Source: Aquabacterium sp. (lineage in GTDB: Bacteria; Pseudomonadota; Gammaproteobacteria; Burkholderiales; Burkholderiaceae_C). Taken from it: a stretch of DNA of 35,658 nucleotides. Made by a program: the position numbers and the translations under genes. How positions within the stretch are numbered: position 1 is the first letter of the stretch; each line of letters starts with the position of its first letter. The DNA lies in assembly GCA_004322345.1 (NCBI GenBank), contig SCTQ01000054.1, positions 1-35,658 on the forward strand, read 5' to 3'. The notes beneath the pieces were generated by a model that was given only the letters and a program-made list of their open reading frames with translations, was not told where the DNA came from and made no database searches. Shown piece after piece: positions 1 through 8,886 of the stretch.

Positions 1-264
1 CGTGAGGCCGGTCAGGACCGCATTGATCCGCCGCTGACCTTCGCGGGACGTGTCGGCCTTGAGGGCGAACGAACCGCTGTAGATGCCGGGGCCCGTCTTG
101 TCGGTGAGGTCCTTCGGCAAGACGAGAACGCCGACCTGTTCGACGTCCCCCTTTTCGTTGAGCAGGGCGCATTCAGCGTCCTGCATTTCCCACTTGCGGC
201 CGTTCTTCTCGCCGCTGCGCTTCTCGTTGACCTTGAGGATTTGAACGATGGAAGTGAAAGACAT
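1..264 (-). CDS. Partial small protein, probably filamentous-phage-type ssDNA-binding protein
   Basis: An open frame starts at ATG 264 on the minus strand and runs without a stop off the left edge, giving at least 88 residues. It begins MSFTSIVQILKVNEKRSGEK and ends near INAVLTGLT. The layout (short, polar, beta-rich, with a 'KxxGRKWEMQDAECALL' stretch and a later 'PGIYSGSFALKAD' stretch) resembles the small ssDNA-binding/replication proteins that inoviruses encode, which coat single-stranded phage DNA and repress translation. That is a judgement by eye on a fast-evolving family. An AGGAG ribosome site (274-278) precedes the ATG. The divergent HTH gene across a repeat-rich gap supports a phage origin. 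It could also be an unrelated accessory protein. Confidence 0.55.
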   Translation of the reverse strand, partial: MSFTSIVQILKVNEKRSGEKNGRKWEMQDAECALLNEKGDVEQVGVLVLPKDLTDKTGPGIYSGSFALKADTSREGQRRINAVLTGLT

Positions 265-265
265 G

Positions 266-278
266 AGGAGTAGCTCCT
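266..278 (-). promoter_or_regulatory. Ribosome site able to pair with the bases before the start codon
   Basis: Read on the minus strand, AGGAG (278-274), a three-base spacer CTA, and CTCCT (270-266) form a perfect 5-bp inverted repeat ending one base before ATG 264. The Shine-Dalgarno sequence could therefore be hidden in a small hairpin. The three-base loop makes it only modestly stable. Regulation by it is inferred. Confidence 0.4.
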
Positions 279-329
279 AGAGAGGTGGGGCACGTAAGAC
301 CCCGAGCAGACCGGCATGGGCTAAAGTAC

Positions 330-381
330 GGTTACGCCAGTCGGAAATTACGCCCAACGTAATTCTTACGGCGGCCGTAAC
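330..381. promoter_or_regulatory. Cluster of TTACG half-sites between divergent phage-type genes (operator candidate)
   Basis: Five copies of TTACG or its complement lie in about 50 bases: TTACGCC at 332-338, TTACGCC at 348-354, CGTAA at 358-362, TTACGGC at 366-372 and GCCGTAA at 374-380. Two pairs form perfect inverted repeats: AATTACG (346-352) with CGTAATT (358-364), and TTACGGC (366-372) with GCCGTAA (374-380). The array fills the control region between the minus-strand ssDNA-binding-like gene and the plus-strand HTH gene. The simplest reading is an operator bound by the HTH protein, shutting phage genes off and limiting its own expression. Confidence 0.6.
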
Positions 382-390
382 ACTCTGTCA

Positions 391-630
391 ATGCTGCAAG
401 ACCTCTTTCAATCGCTATCCAGTGATGAAATCCGCGCCTTAGAAGAGGCGGGGGTGCCACGCCCGCGTGTAAGCGAGTGGCGAAAGGGGAAGGGCCTCCC
501 AGATATCAGCGCTGCTAAGGCGCTTTCCATAATCAAAGGCATCCCCCTAGCAGTCATCGCAGACGAGCTCGCCGACCTGAGGGCGAACGACCAACAACGG
601 ACGTTCTTCCAGCGCGTGCGAAACTCTTAG
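391..630 (+). CDS. Small helix-turn-helix protein, probable prophage repressor
   Basis: This is a 79-residue protein. Residues ~10-50 look like a lambda-repressor/Cro-type HTH: 'SSDEIRALEEAGVPRPRVSE' places the recognition helix around PRPRVSEWRKGKG, followed by 'ISAAKALSIIKGIP'. The 'RVSEWRKG' core and a short polar tail fit small repressor-like proteins of filamentous phages (RstR or DUF3693 type), though the exact family is not certain. No good Shine-Dalgarno sequence precedes ATG 391, so the start is less certain or the message may be nearly leaderless. It is divergent from the ssDNA-binding-like gene and next to the TTACG array. Base composition looks less GC-rich than the neighbouring operon, in keeping with a mobile origin. 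Confidence 0.6.
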   Translation: MLQDLFQSLSSDEIRALEEAGVPRPRVSEWRKGKGLPDISAAKALSIIKGIPLAVIADELADLRANDQQRTFFQRVRNS

Positions 631-753
631 CTTGAGCTATCCAGCCAGGCATCCAGACATCGCGACGCAGCCCTTCATCACGCGCGTCGTCGGCTCCATC
701 CGGCCATGGCGAACATGGCAGACGCGATGCGAGCACCGAGCAGCAGTTTCTCC

Positions 754-2562
<1,809 letters not shown>

Positions 2563-2570
2563 CCTCCCTG

Positions 2571-3545
2571 ATGAGTTTTCTCACTGGACTGCTCTACGGC
2601 TGCCTGATCATTTATCTCGGCGGCTGGTACGTGGGCAAATGGACCGGCAACTTCTCGCTGCTGCTCTTCATCCTCACTGTCGTGACGCTGGCCTTCTGGC
2701 TGGCCGAGCGCTTCCATTTCAAGCCTGCCCGCGAGAAGGCTGCGGCCGGCCTGCAGGAGCAGGATGCCCAGCGCCGCGCATCGCTGGCGGCCCAGGGCAT
2801 CACCCAGGTCGACGGCAACGTCGAGGAGGCCCGCAGCGCCATCCTGGCCCAGCCCTGGTGGCTGGACTGGACCGCCGGGCTGTTCCCGGTGATCCTGGTG
2901 GTCTTCCTGCTGCGCTCCTTCCTGTTCGAGCCCTTCAAGATCCCGTCGGGCTCGATGATCCCGACCCTGCAGGTCGGCGACCTCATCCTGGTCAACAAGT
3001 TCCACTACGGCATCCGGCTGCCGGTGCTCAACAAGAAGATCGTCGCCAACCACGACCCCAGGCGTGGCGACGTGATGGTCTTCCGTTACCCGCGCGATCC
3101 CGGCATCGACTACATCAAGCGCGTGGTCGGCGTGCCGGGCGACGAGATCCGATACATCGACAAGCGCCTGTACGTGAACGGCCAGTTGATCAGCAAGGAA
3201 CCACTGGATCCCTACTACAACGGCGAGCCGTCGCGCCGCATGTACGCCCAGCAGTTCAAGGAGGACCTGACCGGGGTCCCCCACAACATCCTGAACTACG
3301 AGCGCGCGCGTCCGGACATGCCGGAGATGCTGCCCGAATTCCCCCATCGCGACGCCTGCAAGTACGACATCCAGGGCTACGTCTGCAAAGTGCCCCAGGG
3401 CAACTACTTCATGATGGGCGACAACCGCGATGATTCCGAGGACTCGCGGTCCTGGGGGTTCGTGCCGGACGAGAACATCGTCGGAAAGGCATTCTTCGTG
3501 TGGATGAACCTGGGCGACCTGTCGCGCATCGGTTCGTTCCGCTGA
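2571..3545 (+). CDS. lepB: Signal peptidase I
   Basis: The 324-residue inner-membrane serine protease removes signal peptides from exported proteins on the periplasmic face. N-terminal membrane segments lie at residues ~3-20, ~29-45 and ~102-118. The catalytic Ser is S128 in IPSGSMIPTL, the general-base Lys is K183 in DYIKRVVGVPGDE, and the family box GDNRDDSEDSR is near the C-terminus. Like the E. coli enzyme it has a large insertion in the periplasmic domain. The lepA-lepB pairing is a classic operon. Confidence 0.97.
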   Translation: MSFLTGLLYGCLIIYLGGWYVGKWTGNFSLLLFILTVVTLAFWLAERFHFKPAREKAAAGLQEQDAQRRASLAAQGITQVDGNVEEARSAILAQPWWLDWTAGLFPVILVVFLLRSFLFEPFKIPSGSMIPTLQVGDLILVNKFHYGIRLPVLNKKIVANHDPRRGDVMVFRYPRDPGIDYIKRVVGVPGDEIRYIDKRLYVNGQLISKEPLDPYYNGEPSRRMYAQQFKEDLTGVPHNILNYERARPDMPEMLPEFPHRDACKYDIQGYVCKVPQGNYFMMGDNRDDSEDSRSWGFVPDENIVGKAFFVWMNLGDLSRIGSFR

Positions 3546-3572
3546 TGCTCAACTGCTGGAAGGAGTGACTGC

Positions 3573-3959
3573 ATGAAGACCTTTGCTGCCAGGAAGCCCG
3601 TCGCCCGCCTGGGCGCCGCACGGCGCGGCATCTCGCTGTTCGGCCTGCTGTTCTGGGTGGTCGTGCTGGGTTCGCTCTTCCTCGTGGGCCTGAAGGTCTT
3701 CCCCACGTATACCGAGTACATGACCATCAAGAAGATGGTCAACAAGGCCGCGAACGAGGGCGGAACCACGGTGCCCGAGATCCGCGCCGCCTTCCAGCGC
3801 CAGCAGGACGTGGAGTTCGGCGTCACCTCGGTCAAGGCGACCGACCTGGACATCACCAAGGAAAACGACAAGGTCGTCGTGCGCTTCGCGTACAACAAGG
3901 AGATCGAGCTCTTCGAGCCGGTCTATCTGCTGATCAAGTACTCGGGCCAGTCCAAGTGA
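3573..3959 (+). CDS. DUF4845 membrane-anchored protein
   Basis: The 128-residue protein has a basic N-terminus, a single membrane segment at residues ~21-42 (ISLFGLLFWVVVLGSLFLVG) and a soluble domain ending ELFEPVYLLIKYSGQ. This is the DUF4845 family found between lepB and rnc in many beta- and gammaproteobacteria. The molecular role is unknown; the basic-plus-hydrophobic N-terminus resembles pilin-like anchors. AAGGAG at 3560-3565, seven bases before ATG 3573, is a strong ribosome site and supports the start. Confidence 0.85.
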   Translation: MKTFAARKPVARLGAARRGISLFGLLFWVVVLGSLFLVGLKVFPTYTEYMTIKKMVNKAANEGGTTVPEIRAAFQRQQDVEFGVTSVKATDLDITKENDKVVVRFAYNKEIELFEPVYLLIKYSGQSK

Positions 3960-3995
3960 CGGCGCGGGCCGAAACCGCGCAGGGGTGAGCGGGCC

Positions 3996-4679
3996 GTGTC
4001 TGCCGCCCTGGATGCGCTTCAGCAGCGTCTGGGTTATCGCTTCCGCGCGCCCGACCTGCTCGAACGCGCGCGCACCCACCGCAGCCACGGCGTCCAGCAC
4101 AACGAGCGGCTGGAGTTCCTCGGCGACGCGGTCCTGAACCTTGCGGTTTCCGGCCTGCTCTATGGCCGCTTCGACCGCAGCGACGAAGGCGGTCTCACGC
4201 GTGTGAGAGCCCACCTCGTGCGCCAGGACACCCTGCATCGTCTGGCGCTGGACCTGAAGCTGCCCGAGATCCTGCGCCTGAGCGACGGCGAAGCCCGCGG
4301 TGGCGGCGCCCAGCGCCCGTCGATCCTGGCCGACGCGCTGGAGGCGGTGATCGGTGCCGTCTACCTCGACGGCGGCTTCGAGCCGGCGCGTGCGCTGGTC
4401 GAGCGGCTGTTCGAGCCCCTGGTGGCCCAGACCGATCCGGACGGCTGGTCCAAGGACGCGAAGACCGAACTGCAGGAATGGCTGCAGGCCCGTCGCCAGC
4501 CGGTGCCCGAGTACCGCATCGCATCCACCCAGGGCCGGGCGCACGACCAGACCTTCATCGTCTCCTGCCACGTGCCGGGCTTCGACCTGGTCGAGCGTGG
4601 CGAGGGTCGTTCGCGCCGTGCAGCCGAACAGGCCGCCGCCCGCCTGGCGCTGGACAGGTTGAAGGCCGGGGCCTCCTGA
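3996..4679 (+). CDS. rnc: Ribonuclease III
   Basis: The 227-residue endonuclease cleaves double-stranded RNA, including rRNA precursors. The signature HNERLEFLGDAVL holds metal ligands E40 and D44. D113 and E116 lie in ILADALEAVIGAVYLDG. A double-stranded-RNA-binding domain occupies residues ~150-225 (from DAKTELQEWLQ to AAARLALDRL). The start is GTG 3996, preceded by a GGGG-rich stretch. It sits before era, the usual rnc-era pairing that links rRNA processing with 30S assembly. Confidence 0.96.
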   Translation: MSAALDALQQRLGYRFRAPDLLERARTHRSHGVQHNERLEFLGDAVLNLAVSGLLYGRFDRSDEGGLTRVRAHLVRQDTLHRLALDLKLPEILRLSDGEARGGGAQRPSILADALEAVIGAVYLDGGFEPARALVERLFEPLVAQTDPDGWSKDAKTELQEWLQARRQPVPEYRIASTQGRAHDQTFIVSCHVPGFDLVERGEGRSRRAAEQAAARLALDRLKAGAS

Positions 4680-4716
4680 GCCTTGACGCGGCCGCTGAGG
4701 GCTGCACACTGAACAC

Positions 4717-5724
4717 ATGAACATCGAGAACGAAACCGACCCGGTGGATCCCGCCGATGAGATGCTGCCGCCGGACGAGGACGGCGAGGGCGATATCGAC
4801 GCCGGGGACGAAGCCGGGGAGGAAGCCGGCGGCCCACGCCGCTGCGGACTGATCGCCATCGTCGGCCGCCCCAACGTCGGCAAGTCCACGCTGCTCAACG
4901 CGCTGGTCGGCCAGAAGGTGTCCATCACCTCGCGCAAAGCCCAGACCACGCGACATCGCATCACCGGCATCCGCACCGAGGGCGACGCGCAGTTCGTCTT
5001 CGTCGACACGCCCGGCTTCCAGACCCGCCACAGCAACGCGCTCAACCGCAACCTCAACCGCACCGTCCAGGGCGTGCTGGCCGACGTGGATGTGGTCCTC
5101 TTCGTGGTCGAAGCCGGCCGCTTCGGGCTGGACGACGCCAAGGTGCTGGCGCTGATGCAGTCGCCCGCCATGCAGGGCAAGCCGGTGATCCTGGTGGCCA
5201 ACAAGCTGGACACCGTGCAGCGCCGCGCCGAGATCGCACCCTGGCTCAAGGGCATGCAGGAGCGCCACCCCTTCGCCGAGTTCGTGCCGCTGACGGCCAA
5301 GCGCCCCGACGACATCAAGCGCCTGATGGGCGTGGTGCGGCCCTACCTGCCCGAGCAAGGCTGGTGGTACGACGAGGATGCGCTGACCGACCGCAGCGAA
5401 CGCTTCCTGGCCAGCGAGATCGTGCGCGAGAAGCTCTTCCGCCTGACCGGAGACGAACTGCCCTATACCTCCACCGTGGTGATCGAGCAGTTCCAGGAGG
5501 AAGGCAACCTGCGCCGCATCGCCGCCACCATCATCGTCGAGCGCGACGGCCACAAGGGCATCGTCATCGGCGACGGCGGCGAGCGCCTCAAGCGCATCGG
5601 CACCGAGGCCCGCCAGGAGCTGGAGAAGCTGCTGGACGCCAAGGTCTTCCTGGAGATCTGGGTCAAGGTGAAGTCCGGCTGGGCCGACGACGAGACCCGG
5701 CTGAAGTCCTTCGGCTACGAGTGA
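4717..5724 (+). CDS. era: GTPase Era (30S assembly, 16S rRNA 3' end binding)
   Basis: The 335-residue GTPase binds the 3' end of 16S rRNA during small-subunit maturation. GTPase motifs are GRPNVGKST (50-58), DTPGF and NKLD. The C-terminal half is the KH domain (for example [15 protein letters not shown]). The first ~40 residues are a very acidic extension ([20 protein letters not shown]) that E. coli Era lacks. ATG 4717 has no strong ribosome site close by, so part of the extension could be an over-call; an alternative ATG is at residue 16. Its TGA overlaps the recO start. Confidence 0.96.
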   Translation: MNIENETDPVDPADEMLPPDEDGEGDIDAGDEAGEEAGGPRRCGLIAIVGRPNVGKSTLLNALVGQKVSITSRKAQTTRHRITGIRTEGDAQFVFVDTPGFQTRHSNALNRNLNRTVQGVLADVDVVLFVVEAGRFGLDDAKVLALMQSPAMQGKPVILVANKLDTVQRRAEIAPWLKGMQERHPFAEFVPLTAKRPDDIKRLMGVVRPYLPEQGWWYDEDALTDRSERFLASEIVREKLFRLTGDELPYTSTVVIEQFQEEGNLRRIAATIIVERDGHKGIVIGDGGERLKRIGTEARQELEKLLDAKVFLEIWVKVKSGWADDETRLKSFGYE

Positions 5725-6509
5725 ACGCGAAGGCGTCGAGCGCCCCGGCGCGCGCGCGCACGCCGCGCGCCCCGCAGCAGGCTTACGTGCTGCACAGCTA
5801 CGACTGGAGCGAGACCAGCCTCATCCTGGAGCTGTTCACGCGTGAGCAGGGCAGGGTGGCGGTGGTGGCCAAGGGGGCCAAGCGGCCCTACTCCCAGCTG
5901 CGCGCGGTGCTGCTGCCCTTCCAGAAGCTGCTGGCCGTCTACGGCAGTGCCCGCAGCGAGAACCAGGAAGTGCAGAACCTGAAGTCGGCCGAATGGACCG
6001 GCACCGGCCTGATGCTGGGTGGCCCGGCGGTGCTGACCGGCTACTACCTCAACGAGCTGCTGATGAAGCTGCTGCCGCGCCACGACGCGCATCCGGCGCT
6101 GTTCGATGCCTACACGCGCACGCTGCCGCTGCTGGGCGACACGGATCCGGCGCGGGTCGAGGCCGCACTGCGCAGCTTCGAGCTGGTGCTGCTGCGCGAG
6201 CACGGCGTGCTGCCGGCGCTGGACCGCGTGACGCTGACGCAGGAGGTGGTGGACCCGGCGCGCCGCTACACGCTGCGTGCCGACAGCGGCCTGGGCCCGG
6301 CTGCCGAAGACGAGGCCGGCTGGCCCGGCGAGCTGTCCCGCGGTCTGGAGCGGGCGCTGGAAGCCGGCGCGCTGGATGCCCTGCAGCAGATCTGCGGCCT
6401 CGCGCTGGCCGACCTCAAGAACCGCCTGCGCCACCTGCTTCACTATCATCTGGGCCACCAGACCCTGCACACGCGCCAGCTGATGCGCGACCTGCAACTG
6501 CTCGAATAG
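5721..6509 (+). CDS. recO: DNA repair protein RecO
   Basis: The 262-residue protein is the RecO mediator of the RecFOR pathway, which loads RecA on SSB-coated single-stranded DNA. The N-terminal OB-fold region begins around '[20 protein letters not shown]' and includes '[21 protein letters not shown]', both typical of the family. The helical remainder ends in [13 protein letters not shown]. The start GTG 5721 overlaps the era stop by four bases (GTGA), which implies translational coupling. A longer upstream frame runs inside era and is not needed. The Cys-rich zinc site of some RecO proteins is not visible. Confidence 0.93.
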   Translation: MNAKASSAPARARTPRAPQQAYVLHSYDWSETSLILELFTREQGRVAVVAKGAKRPYSQLRAVLLPFQKLLAVYGSARSENQEVQNLKSAEWTGTGLMLGGPAVLTGYYLNELLMKLLPRHDAHPALFDAYTRTLPLLGDTDPARVEAALRSFELVLLREHGVLPALDRVTLTQEVVDPARRYTLRADSGLGPAAEDEAGWPGELSRGLERALEAGALDALQQICGLALADLKNRLRHLLHYHLGHQTLHTRQLMRDLQLLE

Positions 6510-6521
6510 AGCCCACCCGCG

Positions 6522-7310
6522 ATGAACCCGCTGATCTCCGGCTTCAACGAAGGCCACGGCCACACGGCCCTCTCGGTCAACCTGAACAAGGTTGCCCTGC
6601 TGCGCAACACCCGCCATCTGGGCATCCCCAGCGTGGTCCGCGCGGCCGAACTCGTGATGGACGCGGGCGCGGCCGGCATCACCGTGCACCCGCGCCCCGA
6701 CGAGCGCCACATCCGCGGCAGCGACGTGCACGAGCTGGCGCGCTGGCTGCGCGAGCGCCATCCGAATGCCGAGTTCAACATCGAAGGCAACCCCTTCCAC
6801 AACCTGATGGACTTCGTGCGCGAGCTGCGGCCGCACCAATGCACCTTCGTGCCGGACGCGACCGACCAGTTCACCTCCGACCACGGCTGGCGCTTCCCCG
6901 AGGACGCCGCACGCCTGGCGCCGTTGGTGGCCGAGGCGAAGTCGCTGGGCGTGCGCGTCAGCCTCTTCATGGATCCGGACCCGGCCGCGATGGCCGGCGC
7001 CGCCGCGGTGGGCGCCGACCGCGTCGAGCTCTATACCGAGACCTACGCCGCCGCCCACGGCACGCCACGCCAGGCCGAGGTGCTCGCCGGCTTCACGGCC
7101 GCAGCGGTGGCCGCCCGCCGGGCCGGCCTGGGCATCAATGCCGGCCACGACCTCAACCGCGACAACCTGCCCGACTTCCTGCGCGCCGTCCCCGGCGTGC
7201 TGGAGGTCTCCATCGGCCATGCGCTGATCGCCGACGCCCTCGAGCTGGGGCTGGACGCGACGGTGCGTGACTACCTGCGCTGCATCCGCCAGGCGGGGGC
7301 ACCGGCTTGA
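6522..7310 (+). CDS. pdxJ: Pyridoxine 5'-phosphate synthase
   Basis: The 262-residue TIM-barrel enzyme condenses 1-deoxyxylulose 5-phosphate with 3-amino-1-phosphohydroxyacetone to make pyridoxine 5'-phosphate, the last ring-forming step of vitamin B6 synthesis. Family stretches include [29 protein letters not shown] (with His56), EFNIEGNP and [10 protein letters not shown]. The gene follows recO by 12 bases, and its TGA overlaps the TTG start of acpS. The recO-pdxJ-acpS order is the same as in E. coli. Confidence 0.95.
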   Translation: MNPLISGFNEGHGHTALSVNLNKVALLRNTRHLGIPSVVRAAELVMDAGAAGITVHPRPDERHIRGSDVHELARWLRERHPNAEFNIEGNPFHNLMDFVRELRPHQCTFVPDATDQFTSDHGWRFPEDAARLAPLVAEAKSLGVRVSLFMDPDPAAMAGAAAVGADRVELYTETYAAAHGTPRQAEVLAGFTAAAVAARRAGLGINAGHDLNRDNLPDFLRAVPGVLEVSIGHALIADALELGLDATVRDYLRCIRQAGAPA

Positions 7311-7720
7311 TCTACGGCATCGGCACCGACATCTGCGAGATCCCGCGCATCGAGGCGGCGCTCGCGCGCCATGGGGAGCGCTTCGCGCTGAAGGTCCTGG
7401 GCCCCAAGGAGATCGAGGTCTTCCGTGCCCGCGGCGCCCGCGTCGCCAAGCGCGGCATCGCCTACCTGGCCACCCGCTTCGCGGCCAAGGAGGCCTTCTC
7501 CAAGGCCATCGGACTGGGCATGCACATGCCCATGACCTGGCGCGCCTGCGAGACCTTGAACGCGCGCTCCGGCCGCCCGGAGATCCACCTGCACGGTGCG
7601 TTGGCCGACTGGTTCGCGCAGCGCAAGCTGGTCGCCCACGTCACCGTCACCGACGAATCCGCCTATGCCGCCGCCTTCGTGGTGGTGGAGTCGGCCATCC
7701 CGCCACAACAACAGCCCTGA
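7307..7720 (+). CDS. acpS: Holo-[acyl-carrier-protein] synthase
   Basis: The 137-residue phosphopantetheinyl transferase moves the 4'-phosphopantetheine arm of CoA onto the acyl carrier protein, which fatty acid synthesis requires. Mg2+-binding Asp8 lies in [11 protein letters not shown], and Glu62/Lys66 lie in [11 protein letters not shown]. The start is TTG 7307, overlapping the pdxJ stop (TTGA). The protein is slightly longer than E. coli AcpS (126 residues), with the extra length in the middle ([18 protein letters not shown]) and a short QQQP tail. Confidence 0.95.
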   Translation: MIYGIGTDICEIPRIEAALARHGERFALKVLGPKEIEVFRARGARVAKRGIAYLATRFAAKEAFSKAIGLGMHMPMTWRACETLNARSGRPEIHLHGALADWFAQRKLVAHVTVTDESAYAAAFVVVESAIPPQQQP

Positions 7721-7731
7721 AGGCCGCATCC

Positions 7732-8805
7732 ATGAGCCTGCACGCACCCGTCATCCTCGATGTCGCCGGTCACGAGCTGAACGCCGACGACGAACGCCGC
7801 CTCAAGCATCCGCTGACCGGCGGCCTCATCCTCTTCAGCCGCAACTACGCCGACCGCCGCCAGCTCGTCGAGCTGTGCGCGCAGATCAAGGCCGTGCGCG
7901 AGGACATCCTGATCTGCGTGGACCACGAGGGCGGGCGCGTGCAGCGCTTCCGTACCGACGGCTTCACCCACCTGCCGACCATGTCGCGCCTGGGCAAGCT
8001 GTGGGGCACCGACCGCAAGAACCAGCCCGGCAGCGGCGCACTGGAAGCCTGCGATGCCGCCACCGCCTGCGGCTACGTGCTGGGCGCCGAGCTGCGCGCC
8101 TGCGGCGTGGACCTGAGTTTCACGCCGGTGCTGGACCTGGACTGGGGCGACAGCGGCGTCATCGGCGACCGCGCCTTCCACGCCGATGCACGTGTGGTCA
8201 GCATGCTGGCGCGCAGCCTGACGCACGGCCTGCTGCTCGCCGGCATGGGCAACTGCGGCAAGCACTTCCCCGGCCACGGCTTCGTCGCCGGCGATTCGCA
8301 TACCGAGGTGCCGGTGGACCGCCGCAGCCTGACCGCCATCCTGGCCGACGACGCCAAGCCGTATGAATGGCTGGGCAGCGTGTTGTCCAGCGTGATGCCG
8401 GCGCACGTGATCTATCCCAAGGTGGACCCGCTGCCGGCGGGCTTTTCGCCGCGCTGGCTGCAGGACATCCTGCGCGGCCGCCTGGGTTTCGAGGGTGCGA
8501 TCTTCAGCGATGACCTCAGCATGGAAGGCGCCAGCGTCGCCGGCGACCACACGCAAGGCGCCATCGCTGCGCTCAACGCGGGCTGCGACATGGTCCTGCT
8601 GTGCAACCAGTCGCTGGACGGCGGCAAGGCGGTCGACGCCCTGCTCGACGGCCTGCAGGCCGCGCAGGACGGAGGCACCTGGCGGCCAAGCGAACGCAGC
8701 GACGAACGCCGCCTGGCCCTGCTGCCGCAGACGCCGCCGCTGAGCTGGGAGGACCTGATGCGCGACCCGGCCTACCTGCGGGCGCTGGACCGGCTGCCCG
8801 ACTGA
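7732..8805 (+). CDS. nagZ: Beta-N-acetylhexosaminidase (peptidoglycan recycling)
   Basis: The 357-residue cytoplasmic glycoside hydrolase family 3 enzyme removes GlcNAc from anhydro-muropeptides during cell-wall recycling. Visible motifs are DHEGGRVQRF (64-73), KHFPGHG (177-183), DSH (188-190), the flexible loop with the catalytic His/Asp, and the nucleophile region FSDDLSMEGA (~258-267). The start at ATG 7732 gives the normal N-terminus PVILDVAGHEL. It is the last gene of the lepA operon, and a strong terminator follows. Confidence 0.95.
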   Translation: MSLHAPVILDVAGHELNADDERRLKHPLTGGLILFSRNYADRRQLVELCAQIKAVREDILICVDHEGGRVQRFRTDGFTHLPTMSRLGKLWGTDRKNQPGSGALEACDAATACGYVLGAELRACGVDLSFTPVLDLDWGDSGVIGDRAFHADARVVSMLARSLTHGLLLAGMGNCGKHFPGHGFVAGDSHTEVPVDRRSLTAILADDAKPYEWLGSVLSSVMPAHVIYPKVDPLPAGFSPRWLQDILRGRLGFEGAIFSDDLSMEGASVAGDHTQGAIAALNAGCDMVLLCNQSLDGGKAVDALLDGLQAAQDGGTWRPSERSDERRLALLPQTPPLSWEDLMRDPAYLRALDRLPD

Positions 8806-8828
8806 GCGCGCGCGGCGCGGCAAGAAGA

Positions 8829-8850
8829 AAGGCCCGCCTAGGCGGGCCTT
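8829..8850. terminator. Bidirectional terminator between nagZ and rne
   Basis: AAGGCCCGCC (8829-8838) and GGCGGGCCTT (8841-8850) form a perfect 10-bp stem with a two-base centre. It is preceded by GAAGA and followed by CTTCTTC, so each strand has a short pyrimidine run on its downstream side. It lies between the convergent genes nagZ and rne and can end transcription from both. Confidence 0.85.
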
Positions 8851-8886
8851 CTTCATGGACGCAGGGCTTGCGGGCCCCGCGTCGTC

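Noticed and set aside
12-317. 101-residue minus-strand frame at the left edge
   Set aside because: Ser/Arg-rich and without a ribosome site. The other minus-strand frame from ATG 264 has a ribosome site and a credible protein.
706-753. LepA starting at ATG 706
   Set aside because: It adds 16 residues not seen in LepA; the canonical MDHIRNF start is at 754.
631-753. dif-like or tRNA attachment site at the prophage edge
   Set aside because: No dif-like sequence and no tRNA fragment was recognised. A junction may be outside the window.
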